From: Asaia bogorensis | Lineage (GTDB): Bacteria; Pseudomonadota; Alphaproteobacteria; CACIAM-22H2 | Direction: 5' to 3' | NCBI GenBank assembly: GCA_945901855.1 | Contig: CAMDLT010000026.1 | Location: forward strand, 1-58,592 | DNA length: 58,592 nucleotides | In this document: in pieces, positions 1 through 9,191 of the stretch | Numbering within the stretch: position 1 is the stretch's first letter | Layout of the letters: every line of letters starts with the position of its first letter | Translations under genes and position numbers: made by a program | Notes under the pieces: generated by a model | What the model was told of the DNA's origin: nothing | Database searches by the model: none | Seen by the model: the letters and a program-made list of their open reading frames with translations, nothing else

Positions 1-1598
1 CGGCCGATGGCGTCGAGCACGACGCCTGCCGCCCCAACCAGCTTCTCGCCTTCGGCAGCGTAAGCGGCGATCGATGCGGCAAGCTCGGCCGTGTCGAGCG
101 TATCGAGCGGCCGGTTGATCGTCCGCACGAAATCGTGGCGCATGTCGGCGATCACGCAGCCCAACGCCGACGTGACGCCCGGATAGCGCGGCACGAGCGT
201 CGCGCCCAAGCCCGTTTCCTTCATCAAGGCGCCCGCGTGCAGAGCACCCGCGCCGCCAAACGGCATCAGCGCAAAACGCTGCGGATCGTGGCCGCGTTCG
301 ATCGACACGAGCCGCAAAGCGCCTGCCATGCGGCTGTTGGCCACGCGCACGATCGCCTCGGCCGCAGCCATCGTCGACAGGCCCAGCGGCGTGCCGACAT
401 GCAAGTCGATCGCTCGTTTGGCAGCGTCGATCTCCAGCGATGCGAGCTTGCCGCCGATCGGCCGAGCAGCGTTGATGCGACCCAGTGCGACATTGGCGTC
501 GGTTACGGTCGGGCGCGTCGCGCCAAGGCCGTAAGCAGCAGGCCCTGGATCGGAGCCCGCACTTTCGGGGCCGATTTGCAGCAAGCCGCCGCGATCGACC
601 CAGGCGATGGAACCGCCGCCCGCACCGATCGTTGTGATCTCGATCATCGGCGTGCGCACGACCATGCCGAATTCGATCGTGGTCTGGGCGGCGAGGGCGG
701 CTTTGCCCTGCGCAATCAATGCGACGTCGAACGATGTCCCGCCCATATCGCCGGTCAAGACGTCGGGGAAACCCGCACTTTTGGCGATGTGCGCGGCCGC
801 GATGACGCCAGCAGCCGGACCCGATAGGGCCGTGCGGACGGGCAGGCGTGCGGCCGTTTCGACCGACATGACGCCGCCATTCGATTGCACGATCAGCAAT
901 TGGCCGTTGGCACCGGCCTCTTTGAGCCGCGTGTCGAGGCGCTTCAGGTACGAGGCGACGACCGGCTGGATATAGGCGTTGAGCGAGGCGGTCGATGCGC
1001 GTTCGAACTCGCGAATCTCCGGAAGGATTTCGTGCGAGGCGGTGACGTAGGGATTGGGCCAAATTCTTCGCAACGCCGCCAGCGCCGCGCGTTCGTTGGC
1101 ATCGTTGGCATAGGCGTTGATGAACACGATCGCCACGGCCTCGGCACCCGCCGCAATCAACGCGTTGGCCGCCGCTTCGACGGCCGCGATGTCGACAGCT
1201 TCGCGCACGGTTCCGTCGGCGAGCGTGCGCTCGCTTACTTCCAGGCGCAGATCGCGCGGAATGGCCGGCACGAACTCGCCCCACAGGCCCCAGGTCTGGC
1301 GTCGATCGCGGCGGCGCATTTCCAATACGTCGCGAAAGCCTGCCGTCATGATGACGCCGGTGCGTGCACCCTTGCGCTCGAGCAGCGCATTGGTGCCGAC
1401 TGTCGTGCCATGGACGACGGCGGCGATGCGCGAAAAATCGTCGAGGCCCGCGCGAATGCCGTCGACGAAACCGACCGACTGGTCGCCGCGCGTCGAGGGC
1501 ACTTTTCGGGTCGTCGCTTCGCCGCTCGCTTCGTCGAAGAAGAACAGGTCGGTAAACGTGCCGCCGACATCGACGCCAATGACTTTGGTCGGTTTCAT
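1..1598 (-). CDS. hyuA: Hydantoinase/oxoprolinase A subunit (HyuA-like), 3' end beyond window
   Basis: This is the ATP-dependent subunit of the HyuA/oxoprolinase/acetone-carboxylase family, which phosphorylates a lactam, hydantoin or ketone substrate. About 532 residues are visible of the usual 680-700. The N terminus reads MKPTKVIGVDVGGTFTD, the actin-like phosphate-binding loop; GTTVGTNALLERKG and GDMGGTSFDV, two more nucleotide-fold signatures, follow. The ATG at 1596-1598 overlaps the hyuB stop as ATGA, so the two subunits are translationally coupled. It is the last visible gene of an operon with a branched-chain-type ABC importer, a LeuCD-like hydratase and a lyase. Family membership is secure. 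The substrate (5-oxoproline, N-methylhydantoin, caprolactam or other) cannot be read from sequence. Confidence 0.93.
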   Translation of the reverse strand, partial: MKPTKVIGVDVGGTFTDLFFFDEASGEATTRKVPSTRGDQSVGFVDGIRAGLDDFSRIAAVVHGTTVGTNALLERKGARTGVIMTAGFRDVLEMRRRDRRQTWGLWGEFVPAIPRDLRLEVSERTLADGTVREAVDIAAVEAAANALIAAGAEAVAIVFINAYANDANERAALAALRRIWPNPYVTASHEILPEIREFERASTASLNAYIQPVVASYLKRLDTRLKEAGANGQLLIVQSNGGVMSVETAARLPVRTALSGPAAGVIAAAHIAKSAGFPDVLTGDMGGTSFDVALIAQGKAALAAQTTIEFGMVVRTPMIEITTIGAGGGSIAWVDRGGLLQIGPESAGSDPGPAAYGLGATRPTVTDANVALGRINAARPIGGKLASLEIDAAKRAIDLHVGTPLGLSTMAAAEAIVRVANSRMAGALRLVSIERGHDPQRFALMPFGGAGALHAGALMKETGLGATLVPRYPGVTSALGCVIADMRHDFVRTINRPLDTLDTAELAASIAAYAAEGEKLVGAAGVVLDAIG

Positions 1599-3247
1599 CG
1601 TGCGCCGTCCTTTGTGACGTATCCCAGACGAAGATCGCGCGCGACGGCGTCCGGCGCGCGCGTAGCCGGATCGCCATAGCCGCCGCCGCCGGGCGTTTCC
1701 AAACGCAATCGGTCGCCCTTGGCGATGCGCAAGCCCGTCATCTTCGAGGCCATAGGCGGTTCGCCGCGCCCCGTTGCGGTCGGGAACGTAAACCGGTTGC
1801 GTGCGCCCGCATGGCCGCCAACGACGCCGGGCGGCGCGGTTCGCCCGCGCTCGCCAAACAGAAATACGTCGGCATGTTCTTCGAGCAGTTCGATTTCGTA
1901 GATCGCGCCGAGGCCGCCGCGATGGCGACCGGCCCCGCCGCTATCGGGCCGCAAGGCCCACTGCGTAAACAGCACCGGGTAGGCCGCTTCCAGAATCTCG
2001 ACGGGCGGGATCGTGGCGGTCGAGATCGGCGCGTTGCCGTGGTTGAGCCCGTCGCTTTCCGGACTGCCGCCAAGGCCGCCGCCGAAGAACGAAAACATCA
2101 CCCAGCGTCGGCCGTCGCGCCGATGGCCCGCGAGCGACAGCGCGTTGATCGTCCCGTACGCGCAGCCATTGACCGCGTCCGGCGCTGCTTTGGCGAGCGC
2201 CTGGAACACGACATCGATCACCCGCAGGATCGTCTCGGTGTAGCCGCCGACGGGCTTTGGCGCCTTCGCCGACAGCAGCGAGACTTCCGGGATCACGAAC
2301 GAGATGGGTTCGAGACAGCCCGCATTCGCCGGCACGTCGCGAAACAGATGTTTGAGCGCCACGTAGCACGACGCGATGGCAGTCGATCGCGCGATGTTGA
2401 CCGGACCGGCGCACGGCAGGCTCGATCGCGAGAAATCCAGCGCCATCGTTTCGCCGTCGATCGTCACGTCAAGCGCGATTTTAAGCGGCACGTCGGCAAT
2501 GCCGTCGTTGTCGAGCCAATCCTCGGCCGAATAGACGCCGTCGGGCAAGGCGGCAATGCTGGCGCGCATCAGCCGGGCGGCGCGCGCGCGAAGTTCCGAG
2601 AAACTTTCTGCGATCGTCGCGGCGCCGTATTGATCGAGCAGCGTATCCATGCGCTTGACGCCAAGATCGAGCGCGTTGATCTGGCCCGACAAATCGCCGT
2701 AAAGCGACATCGGCAACCGACTGTTGCATTTCAGGATATCGACGATGTCGGAATTGAGCGCGCCTGCTGCCACGAGCTTCACGGGCGGTATGTGCATGCC
2801 TTCTTGGAAGCTTTCGGTCGCGGCCGGGTTGTAGTTGCCGGGCACGTTGCCGCCCACATCGTGCCAATGGCCGACCGAGGCGAGCCAGCAGAACAGCGCA
2901 CCGTTGCGAAAATACGGCCGCACGAGCTTGAAGTCGGAAAGATGCGTGCCGCCGTCGTACGGGTCGTTGAACAGAAAAACGTCGCCGTCGGCAAGCCCGC
3001 CGTCGCGCGCCACTTTGTCGATCACCGCGCGCACGGCGAAGGCCATGACGCCGACAAAAATCGGCAAGCCCGATTTGCCTTGCACGAGCGTATCGCCGGT
3101 TGTGGCGTCGTAGAGCCCGTGCGAGGCGTCGTGCGCCTCGGCGATGATCGGATTGAAGGCCGTACGGAACAAGGTCGCGTCCATTTCGTCGGCGATCTGT
3201 TCGAGCCGACCTTTGAGAACGGCGAGCGTGACGGCGTCGATGCTCAT
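1595..3247 (-). CDS. hyuB: Hydantoinase/oxoprolinase B subunit (HyuB-like)
   Basis: The 550-residue B subunit partners HyuA in ATP-dependent ring opening or carboxylation. It starts MSIDAVTLAVLKGRLEQIADEMD, as is usual in the family. The conserved block FNDPYDGGTHLSDF is near residue 90, a GHWHDVGG segment near 130, and the C-terminal glycine-rich GGGGYGDP motif is present. The length matches stand-alone B subunits (500-580). It overlaps hyuA downstream and the lyase gene upstream by 4 bases each, so all three should be co-translated from one mRNA. The predicted location is cytoplasmic. Alternatives within the family are acetone or acetophenone carboxylase alpha subunits, but those operons carry a third small subunit that is absent here. 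Confidence 0.93.
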   Translation of the reverse strand: MSIDAVTLAVLKGRLEQIADEMDATLFRTAFNPIIAEAHDASHGLYDATTGDTLVQGKSGLPIFVGVMAFAVRAVIDKVARDGGLADGDVFLFNDPYDGGTHLSDFKLVRPYFRNGALFCWLASVGHWHDVGGNVPGNYNPAATESFQEGMHIPPVKLVAAGALNSDIVDILKCNSRLPMSLYGDLSGQINALDLGVKRMDTLLDQYGAATIAESFSELRARAARLMRASIAALPDGVYSAEDWLDNDGIADVPLKIALDVTIDGETMALDFSRSSLPCAGPVNIARSTAIASCYVALKHLFRDVPANAGCLEPISFVIPEVSLLSAKAPKPVGGYTETILRVIDVVFQALAKAAPDAVNGCAYGTINALSLAGHRRDGRRWVMFSFFGGGLGGSPESDGLNHGNAPISTATIPPVEILEAAYPVLFTQWALRPDSGGAGRHRGGLGAIYEIELLEEHADVFLFGERGRTAPPGVVGGHAGARNRFTFPTATGRGEPPMASKMTGLRIAKGDRLRLETPGGGGYGDPATRAPDAVARDLRLGYVTKDGAR

Positions 3248-4113
3248 GGACGGTCCTTTTTGTCGTAGCGTTTGGCGCCTTCCAGAATGCCGTCGGTGCC
3301 GAGCGCGCCGTTAAGCCGCGCGAAATCGTACATGAAGTCCGCCATGTCGGCCGTGGTTCCCGCGCGCTTGAGGCCTGCGAAATAGCGCTCGAGCGCATGC
3401 GCCACTGCGCGCGCCGTGCCGCCCGGAAAAATCACGATACGGAATCCGAGCGCCTGCAACGCGTGGGCAGGCAGGATCGGCGTGCGTCCGCCCTCGACCA
3501 TATTGGCGAGGATGGGCAGGCGGTTGCCAAAACGTCTTCCGACGTCGGCGAGTTTTTCGGTGCTCGGCGGCGCTTCGATAAACAGCACGTCGGCGCCCGC
3601 TTCGACATAGGCTTCGGCGCGCTCGATCGCGCGATCATAGCCTTCGACGGCGATCGCGTCGGTGCGCGCGACGATGAGCGTTTCGGACGAGCGGCGCGCG
3701 TCGAGGGCGGCCTTGATCTTGCCGACCATCTCGTCGGCCGAGACCACGCCTTTGTCGCGCAGATGGCCGCAACGTTTGGGGGAGACCTGGTCTTCGAGTT
3801 GCAATGCGTTGGCGCCGTTGCGCTCGAACAGGCGCACCGTGCGCTGCACGTTGAGGGCATTGCCGAAACCCGTGTCGATATCGACGATCAGCGGGATGGT
3901 CGCGCGTTCGCGGATGGCGGCAAGCGCGTCCGCCGCTTCGGTTGCGGTCACAAGTCCGATATCGGGCAGCGCGAAGCGGCCGTAGCAGATCGACGCACCG
4001 GAAAGATACGCGGCCTCGAACCCGGCTTGTTCCGCAAAACGCGTCGTGAGGCCGTCATAGACGCCCGGCGCGACAAGAATGTCGGGCCGGGCGAGCCGTT
4101 CGCGGAGAGTCAT
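3244..4113 (-). CDS. Isocitrate lyase/PEP mutase superfamily carbon-carbon lyase
   Basis: This 289-residue protein has the TIM-barrel fold of methylisocitrate lyase, 2,3-dimethylmalate lyase, oxaloacetate decarboxylase and carboxy-PEP mutase. Seen: APGVYDGLTTRFAEQ near the N terminus, the metal-binding VDIDTGFGN around residue 98, and the catalytic-loop motif PKRCGH near 122, which marks true lyases of the superfamily. The rest of the barrel (LIVARTDA, VLFIEAPPS) is intact. The gene overlaps both neighbours by 4 bases, with a LeuCD-like hydratase upstream. In Eubacterium barkeri nicotinate fermentation an aconitase-type 2,3-dimethylmalate dehydratase is paired with such a lyase, which would give pyruvate plus propionate. 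That parallel is inference. Confidence 0.9.
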   Translation of the reverse strand: MTLRERLARPDILVAPGVYDGLTTRFAEQAGFEAAYLSGASICYGRFALPDIGLVTATEAADALAAIRERATIPLIVDIDTGFGNALNVQRTVRLFERNGANALQLEDQVSPKRCGHLRDKGVVSADEMVGKIKAALDARRSSETLIVARTDAIAVEGYDRAIERAEAYVEAGADVLFIEAPPSTEKLADVGRRFGNRLPILANMVEGGRTPILPAHALQALGFRIVIFPGGTARAVAHALERYFAGLKRAGTTADMADFMYDFARLNGALGTDGILEGAKRYDKKDRP

Positions 4114-4601
4114 CGCGCACCTGCTTTCAATTTTTTCTCAAGATGGGGGATGAGGCCGCCGTCGGCGAGCATCGCCATCAGATGTGCGGGCAGTTTGTCG
4201 CAGGCGAGCAGCGCGCCGGTCGTGCGGTTGGCGATCGTGCCGCTTTCCGGATCGACCGCCAGAACGTCGCCTGCCGCGATCGTTCCGGCATCCGCGCAGA
4301 CGATCGGACAAAGCCCGAGATTGACCGCGTTGCGGAAAAACAAACCGGCGAAGGATTTCGCGATCACGGCGGCGACGCCCAAATGGCGCAGCGCTTGCGG
4401 GGCCTGTTCGCGCGACGAGCCCATGCCGAAATTGTCGCCGCCGACGACGAAGTCGCCGGGGCGAACTGTCGTGGCGAAAGCGGGATCGACGGCTTCCAGG
4501 CAATGGCGTGCGACTTCGTCGATGGCGAACTTCATGTAAAGGCCGGGGGCGAGCATGTCGGTATCGATGTTGTCGCCGAAGACAAACGCTTTGCCGCTCA
4601 T
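4110..4601 (-). CDS. LeuD-like small subunit of an aconitase-family dehydratase
   Basis: The 163-residue swivelling domain (domain 4) of a two-subunit isopropylmalate isomerase/homoaconitase/dimethylmalate dehydratase. It starts at ATG 4601 with MSGKAFVFGDNIDTDMLAPG, which matches LeuD (GDNIDTD). The substrate-specificity motif reads GDNFGMGSSREQAP; most LeuD proteins have SREH, so the His-to-Gln change is worth noting. The longer frame running upstream to 4982 has no LeuD character. It overlaps the large subunit and the lyase by 4 bases each. With a Liv importer and HyuAB in the same operon, a catabolic hydratase is more likely than leucine synthesis, but only biochemistry can separate them. 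Confidence 0.88.
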   Translation of the reverse strand: MSGKAFVFGDNIDTDMLAPGLYMKFAIDEVARHCLEAVDPAFATTVRPGDFVVGGDNFGMGSSREQAPQALRHLGVAAVIAKSFAGLFFRNAVNLGLCPIVCADAGTIAAGDVLAVDPESGTIANRTTGALLACDKLPAHLMAMLADGGLIPHLEKKLKAGAR

Positions 4602-5866
4602 GCCAGCAGCTCCCGTGGATCGACGATATGGCCTGCGACGGCGGCGGCGGCAACCGCGTAGGGCGACCCCAGATAGACGCGCGAGCCCCGATGGCCCATG
4701 CGGCCCTTGAAGTTGCGTGCGGTCGAGGAGAGGCAGCTCTCGCCCTCCGCCAGCACGCCCGCGCCATAGCCCGCGCACGCGCCGCACCCAGTCGGCAGCA
4801 GGATGGCGCCGGACTCCATCAGGGCGGCAAGCGTGCCGTCGGCTGCGGCCATTGTTGCCATCCGCTGCGAGGCGGGGGCGACAAGCAAGCGTGTGGTGGC
4901 TGCGACCTTGCGGCCCTTGAGGATTTCGGCAGCCATGTGCAGGTCGGCAAGTTTGGCGCCCGTACAAGCGCCGATATAGCACTGGTCAATTTTGGTGCCG
5001 CGATGCAGCGCCGCCGCGTCGGAGTTCTCGGGCGAATGCGGGGCGGCGATCTGCGGTGCCAGCGCCGTGCAATCGACCGACCATTCGCGAACATAGGCCG
5101 CATCGGCGTCGGACTGCCACGCATCGAGATCGACCTCGCCGCCGCCAGCGTCGCGCACGAATGCCGCCGTCGTCGCGTCGGGCGCGATCACGCCGGTTTG
5201 CGCGCCGAGCTCCGCCGACATGTTCGAAAGCACCATGCGCTCGACCATCGGCAGGTAGGCGAGGGCAGCGCCGGCATATTCCAGCGCATCGTAGCGGATC
5301 GTCGACATGCCGATCTTGCGGCACAGATGCAGCATCACGTCCTTCGCGCTGAGGCCGCGCTGCAAGCGGCCGTCAAGGACGATGCGATGGGTGCCGGGCG
5401 TGCGCACCCAAATTTCGCCGGTAGCCAGCACGCCCGCCATTTCGGTCGCGCCGATGCCGAACATATAGGTGCCGAACGCGCCGCCCGTCGGCGAATGCGA
5501 ATCGCCGCCGACGCAGAACATGCCGGGGCGCAGATAGCCGCGCTCCGGCAAGATCACATGGCAGATGCCTTGCATGTCGTGGAAGCGCTCTATTTTGTTG
5601 GCCGCCGCCCATTTGCGCGTGAGGTCGAGGATGGCCGCGCTCTCGCTGTCCACCGCCGGCACGTAATGGTCGGAGACAAGCACGATCTTGCTGGCATCCC
5701 AGACGCCGACGCCCAGCCGTTCGAGCATCGGTTTCACGCGCCGCGGGCCGCCGGAATCGTGCATCATTGCAAGGTCCACGCGGCACGTGACGATCTCGCC
5801 CGGCGTCACGCGTGACCGCGCAGCGGCTTTGGCGATGATTTTTTCGGCCAAGGTCGATCCCGCCAT
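4598..5866 (-). CDS. LeuC-like large subunit of an aconitase-family dehydratase
   Basis: The 422-residue iron-sulfur large subunit of a 3-isopropylmalate dehydratase/homoaconitase-type enzyme. It starts MAGSTLAEKIIAKAA, typical of the archaeal-type or HacA group of LeuC, and its length fits that group (about 420) rather than the 470-residue bacterial LeuC. The three cluster cysteines are in CYIGACTG and GCGACAG, and the domain end TARNFKGRMG is intact. GGDSHSPTGGAFG is the usual substrate-side histidine loop. Two bases separate it from livF upstream, and it overlaps the small subunit by 4. The group also contains 2,3-dimethylmalate and citraconate hydratases, so the name LeuC is a family label, not a function. 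Confidence 0.9.
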   Translation of the reverse strand: MAGSTLAEKIIAKAAARSRVTPGEIVTCRVDLAMMHDSGGPRRVKPMLERLGVGVWDASKIVLVSDHYVPAVDSESAAILDLTRKWAAANKIERFHDMQGICHVILPERGYLRPGMFCVGGDSHSPTGGAFGTYMFGIGATEMAGVLATGEIWVRTPGTHRIVLDGRLQRGLSAKDVMLHLCRKIGMSTIRYDALEYAGAALAYLPMVERMVLSNMSAELGAQTGVIAPDATTAAFVRDAGGGEVDLDAWQSDADAAYVREWSVDCTALAPQIAAPHSPENSDAAALHRGTKIDQCYIGACTGAKLADLHMAAEILKGRKVAATTRLLVAPASQRMATMAAADGTLAALMESGAILLPTGCGACAGYGAGVLAEGESCLSSTARNFKGRMGHRGSRVYLGSPYAVAAAAVAGHIVDPRELLA

Positions 5867-5868
5867 CG

Positions 5869-6579
5869 TCACATCCCCAAATAGGCTTTGCGCAACTCGG
5901 GATCGTTGGCGAGCGTCGCCGCCGCTCCCGACAGCACGATGCGGCCGTTTTCCATCACGTAGGCGCGGTCGGCAATCGCCAGCGACTGCACGACGTTTTG
6001 CTCGACCAGCAGCACGGCCAGCCCCTCGCGGTTCAGGCGCTGCACCAGCGCGAACATTTCCTCGACCAGCAGCGGCGACAGGCCGAGCGACGGCTCGTCG
6101 AGGATCAGCAAACGCGGCTCCGCCATCAGCCCGCGTCCGATCGCCAGCATTTGCTGCTCGCCGCCCGACAGCGTGCCCGCCGCCTGGCCAAGCCGTTCGC
6201 GCAAACGCGGGAAGATGTCGAGCATGCGCTCGAGATTGTGCGCCCGGCTGGCGCGTCCGCGCCGGTAGGCGCCCAGCAGCAGGTTTTCGTGCACCGACAG
6301 ATTGGGAAACACGCGCCGCCCTTCGGGCACTTGTATGAGTCCGAGATCGACGATGTCGGCCGAGCTCGCAGCGCCGATGTCGCGGCCGTCGAAACGCACG
6401 CTGCCGCGCCACGCGGCATAGAGGCCGCAGACATTGTTGTTGAACGTCGATTTGCCTGCCCCGTTGGAGCCAAGCAAGGCGACAATTTCGCCCGCTGCCA
6501 CGTCGAGCGATGCGCCATGCAGCACCGGTACGGGCCCGTAGCCCGCGACCAAATCCGTGACAGCAAGAAGCGCCGTCAT
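5869..6579 (-). CDS. livF: Branched-chain amino acid-type ABC transporter ATPase (LivF)
   Basis: This 236-residue ATPase is the LivF member of a HAAT-family importer and sits on the cytoplasmic face of the LivHM channel. Walker A is GSNGAGKST, the signature is LSGGEQQ, Walker B is LLILDEPS, followed by the switch histidine region VLLVEQN. The post-Walker A stretch TFNNNVCG is slightly unusual, where most have TLLKTI. It is co-translated with livG (4-base overlap) and lies directly before the dehydratase subunits. This arrangement ties solute uptake to the catabolic enzymes. Confidence 0.95.
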   Translation of the reverse strand: MTALLAVTDLVAGYGPVPVLHGASLDVAAGEIVALLGSNGAGKSTFNNNVCGLYAAWRGSVRFDGRDIGAASSADIVDLGLIQVPEGRRVFPNLSVHENLLLGAYRRGRASRAHNLERMLDIFPRLRERLGQAAGTLSGGEQQMLAIGRGLMAEPRLLILDEPSLGLSPLLVEEMFALVQRLNREGLAVLLVEQNVVQSLAIADRAYVMENGRIVLSGAAATLANDPELRKAYLGM

Positions 6580-7313
6580 GGCGCCGCCTCGGCAATGCGC
6601 TTGGCGGCACCCGGCCCAAGATAAGCCTCGATCACTTCGGGCCGTGCGGCGACTTCGCGCGGCAGGCCTTCGGCGATCATCCGGCCTTGGTTCAGCACGT
6701 AGACGCGTTCGGAAAGGCTCATGACCGCGCGCATCACGTGCTCGATCAGCAGCACGGTCGTGCCCGCATCGCGCACGGCGCGGACCATCGGCACGATCTC
6801 GTCGATCTCGGTCGGGTTCAGGCCGGCCATGACTTCGTCGAGCAGGATGAGCTTTGGCTTGGTTGCGAGAGCGCGCGCGACTTCCAGCCGCTTGCGGCCG
6901 GCGACGGTCAGGCTTGCGGCAGGCTGGTCGAGCATGGTCCGCATGCCAAGCGACGTCGCGATTTCGCCAGCCAGCGTAAGGGCCGCATGGCGGTTGCGCT
7001 CGTGCAGGTGCGCGCCCACCGCGACGTTTTCGCGCACGCTCAAGGCGCCAAACGGCTGCACGATCTGAAATGTGCGCACCAGGCCAAGCTTGGCGATCGC
7101 GTGCGGCGGCATGCCCGTGATATCGGCACCGTCGAACGTCACGCGGCCGCTATCGGGCTTGTGGAAGCCCGTCATCGCGGCAAACAAGGTTGTTTTGCCC
7201 GCACCGTTGGGGCCGATCAGCGCAACGATGGCGCCCGCCGCAACGTCGAGCGACGCGTCGGACACGGCCACCAGCCCGCCAAATCGTTTTGTGATGCCCA
7301 GCGCTTCAAGCAT
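6576..7313 (-). CDS. livG: Branched-chain amino acid-type ABC transporter ATPase (LivG)
   Basis: This is the second ATPase of the importer, 245 residues. Walker A is GPNGAGKTT and Walker B is LILLDEVMAGL, in which the serine or threonine usually following DE is valine; this is common in LivG. The C-terminal extension EVIEAYLG is the family hallmark. The ABC signature reads LTVAGRKRLEVARA rather than LSGGQ; a degenerate signature is also typical of LivG. It overlaps livM by 8 bases and livF by 4. It energises uptake together with LivF. Confidence 0.95.
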   Translation of the reverse strand: MLEALGITKRFGGLVAVSDASLDVAAGAIVALIGPNGAGKTTLFAAMTGFHKPDSGRVTFDGADITGMPPHAIAKLGLVRTFQIVQPFGALSVRENVAVGAHLHERNRHAALTLAGEIATSLGMRTMLDQPAASLTVAGRKRLEVARALATKPKLILLDEVMAGLNPTEIDEIVPMVRAVRDAGTTVLLIEHVMRAVMSLSERVYVLNQGRMIAEGLPREVAARPEVIEAYLGPGAAKRIAEAAP

Positions 7314-8259
7314 CGCGTCGGCTCCAGCGCCGCAGCAATCCGATCATGCCGTCGGGCAGATAACGCACCATCACCACCAGCAGCACGCCGTAGAACACCA
7401 AGTGGATGCCCGGTGCATCGCCCATCACGCGGCGCGCGATTTCCGACGCGGCATGCAGCACGACCGAACCGACCAGCGGTCCGAAAACCGTCCCCATGCC
7501 ACCGATGATCGGCACCAGCAGCACTTCCACCGAAACGCCCGGCCCGTAGGCCAACGACGGATCGAGATAGAGATAGAACTGCAGATACAGGACGCCGCCA
7601 ATGCCGGTCATAGCGCCCGACAGCGCGATCGCCTGCACCTTGATGCGGTAGGCATCGACGCCGAGTGCCGCCGCCGCCGCTTCGTTTTCGCGCACCGCCA
7701 TCATCTGCGCGCCGAAGCGCGAATGCTCGATGCGCCAAGCCAGCACGATCGACGCCACGACCAAAACAAGCGCGATGTAGTAGAAATCGGTTTGTCCGGG
7801 CTGGAACATGGCCCAGCCCGGCTGCAGCGGCACGAATTTGCCGGCACCCGCGCCCGTGAACGCCACCGAGTTTGCGAGGATGCGAAACACTTCGGCAAAC
7901 GCGAGCGTAACGAGCGCGAAATACGAGCCGCGCAAACCGTAGCGAAACGAAAGGCAGCCTGCCGCCCACCCGACAGCACCTGCGGCCAACGCGCCCAGCG
8001 GCAAGCCAAGCCATGGATTGAGCCCGAACGTAACCTGGGCGATCGCTGCTGCATAAGCGCCGGTCCCGAAAAACAGCGCGTGCCCGAACGAAAATTGGCC
8101 GGCATAGCCGCCCAGTATGTTCCATGCTTGCCCCATATAGGCGAACAGCAGCGTTGCAAACGCAAATTTGATCCAGAAGCCGCTTTCGGTCAGAGCCGGC
8201 AGCGCCAGCGCAACCGCCAGTGCAACCGCCAGCCCGATGTTTCGCCACATCTTGTTCAT
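7306..8259 (-). CDS. livM: Branched-chain amino acid-type ABC transporter permease (LivM)
   Basis: A 317-residue inner-membrane permease with about nine or ten hydrophobic segments. I chose the ATG at 8257-8259 (MNKMWRNIGLAVALAVALAL) because it overlaps the livH stop as ATGA and opens with a membrane helix; the frame extending up to 8511 lies wholly inside livH and is not credible. Conserved LivM features are NILGGYAGQFSFGHALFFG near residue 50, the cytoplasmic EAA-like loop VRENEAAAAALGVD near 195, and GGMGTVFGPLVG near 260. It pairs with LivH to form the channel. Confidence 0.94.
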   Translation of the reverse strand: MNKMWRNIGLAVALAVALALPALTESGFWIKFAFATLLFAYMGQAWNILGGYAGQFSFGHALFFGTGAYAAAIAQVTFGLNPWLGLPLGALAAGAVGWAAGCLSFRYGLRGSYFALVTLAFAEVFRILANSVAFTGAGAGKFVPLQPGWAMFQPGQTDFYYIALVLVVASIVLAWRIEHSRFGAQMMAVRENEAAAAALGVDAYRIKVQAIALSGAMTGIGGVLYLQFYLYLDPSLAYGPGVSVEVLLVPIIGGMGTVFGPLVGSVVLHAASEIARRVMGDAPGIHLVFYGVLLVVMVRYLPDGMIGLLRRWSRRDA

Positions 8260-9131
8260 GCGAGCCTGCTGCCAAACAAGCCGGTGGGGCGGAACATCAG
8301 CAAGGCGATGAAGATGACGAAGATCCCGAGCTGGCCGAGTTGCTGGCCCAAGAACAGACCGCAAAGGGACTCGGTCACGCCGATCGCAAGACCGCCCACC
8401 AACGCGCCCGTAAACGAACCCATGCCGCCCAGCACCACCACGGTAAACGCGACGAGCACAAACAGATTGCCCACGCCCGGGCTGACATAGAACGACGGCA
8501 GCAAAAGGCATGCCGCCGCCCCCAGCACGGCTGTGCCGATGCCGAAGCTGAGCGCAAAAACATGATCGACATCAATGCCGACCAGCTTGGCGCCCTGGCG
8601 CTCCTTGGCGACCGCGCGGATCGCACGGCCCAAATCGGTGCGCTCGATCGTCCACCACAGCAAGCCCGCGATCGCCAGCGCCGCGACGAAGCCGATCGCG
8701 CGCGGATAGGGGACAAGCGCAAAACCGAGATCGAGCATTTCGTACGAGTACGGCGTTTCGACGGTGCGCGTGTCGGCACGGAAAAAATACAAGGCCAAAT
8801 TCTCGATCACGATCGAAATGCCGAGCGTCACCAGCAGTACGTTTTGGTCTTTGCCGTGGCTCGCTTTGCCGATCACATAGCGCTGCAGCGCATAGCCGAC
8901 GGCGAAAAATGCCGCGGCCAGCAGCGGCAGGGCAAGATAGGGATCGACGCCCAGCCCTTCCTTGAAAAAGAACGCGCCGTAGAGCGCGGCCATCAGCAGA
9001 CTGCCGTGCGCAAAGTTGATGATGTGCAAAACGCCGTAAATCAGGGTCAGGCCCAGCGCCACGAGCGCATAGACAGCGCCCATCGTCAGACCGTTGACGA
9101 CGGCAGGAAAAAAAATCTGGAGTTCGATCAT
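8256..9131 (-). CDS. livH: Branched-chain amino acid-type ABC transporter permease (LivH)
   Basis: A 291-residue permease with about eight hydrophobic helices. Family motifs are present: NGLTMGAVYALVALGLTLIYGVLHIINFAHG near the N terminus, the EAA-like loop RAVAKERQGAKLVGID near residue 180, and GGMGSFTGALVGG near 240. It starts at ATG 9131, 60 bases after the binding-protein gene. It forms the membrane channel with LivM for the solute captured by the periplasmic protein. Confidence 0.95.
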   Translation of the reverse strand: MIELQIFFPAVVNGLTMGAVYALVALGLTLIYGVLHIINFAHGSLLMAALYGAFFFKEGLGVDPYLALPLLAAAFFAVGYALQRYVIGKASHGKDQNVLLVTLGISIVIENLALYFFRADTRTVETPYSYEMLDLGFALVPYPRAIGFVAALAIAGLLWWTIERTDLGRAIRAVAKERQGAKLVGIDVDHVFALSFGIGTAVLGAAACLLLPSFYVSPGVGNLFVLVAFTVVVLGGMGSFTGALVGGLAIGVTESLCGLFLGQQLGQLGIFVIFIALLMFRPTGLFGSRLA

Positions 9132-9191
9132 GGCGAAGCAGGATCGGCGCCGATGAAGCGTTGCCGCTGCACCGGCGCCGAACGGATCCGG

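Noticed and set aside
1811..3268. 485-codon frame on the plus strand opposite hyuB
   Set aside because: Composition is Arg/His-rich without any domain, and the minus strand carries an intact HyuB with all family motifs.
4110..6619. Fusion of an ABC transporter part with the LeuC-like subunit suggested by one long open frame
   Set aside because: The part upstream of 5866 is an out-of-frame shadow of livF; LeuC homology starts at MAGSTLAEK and livF is complete in its own frame.
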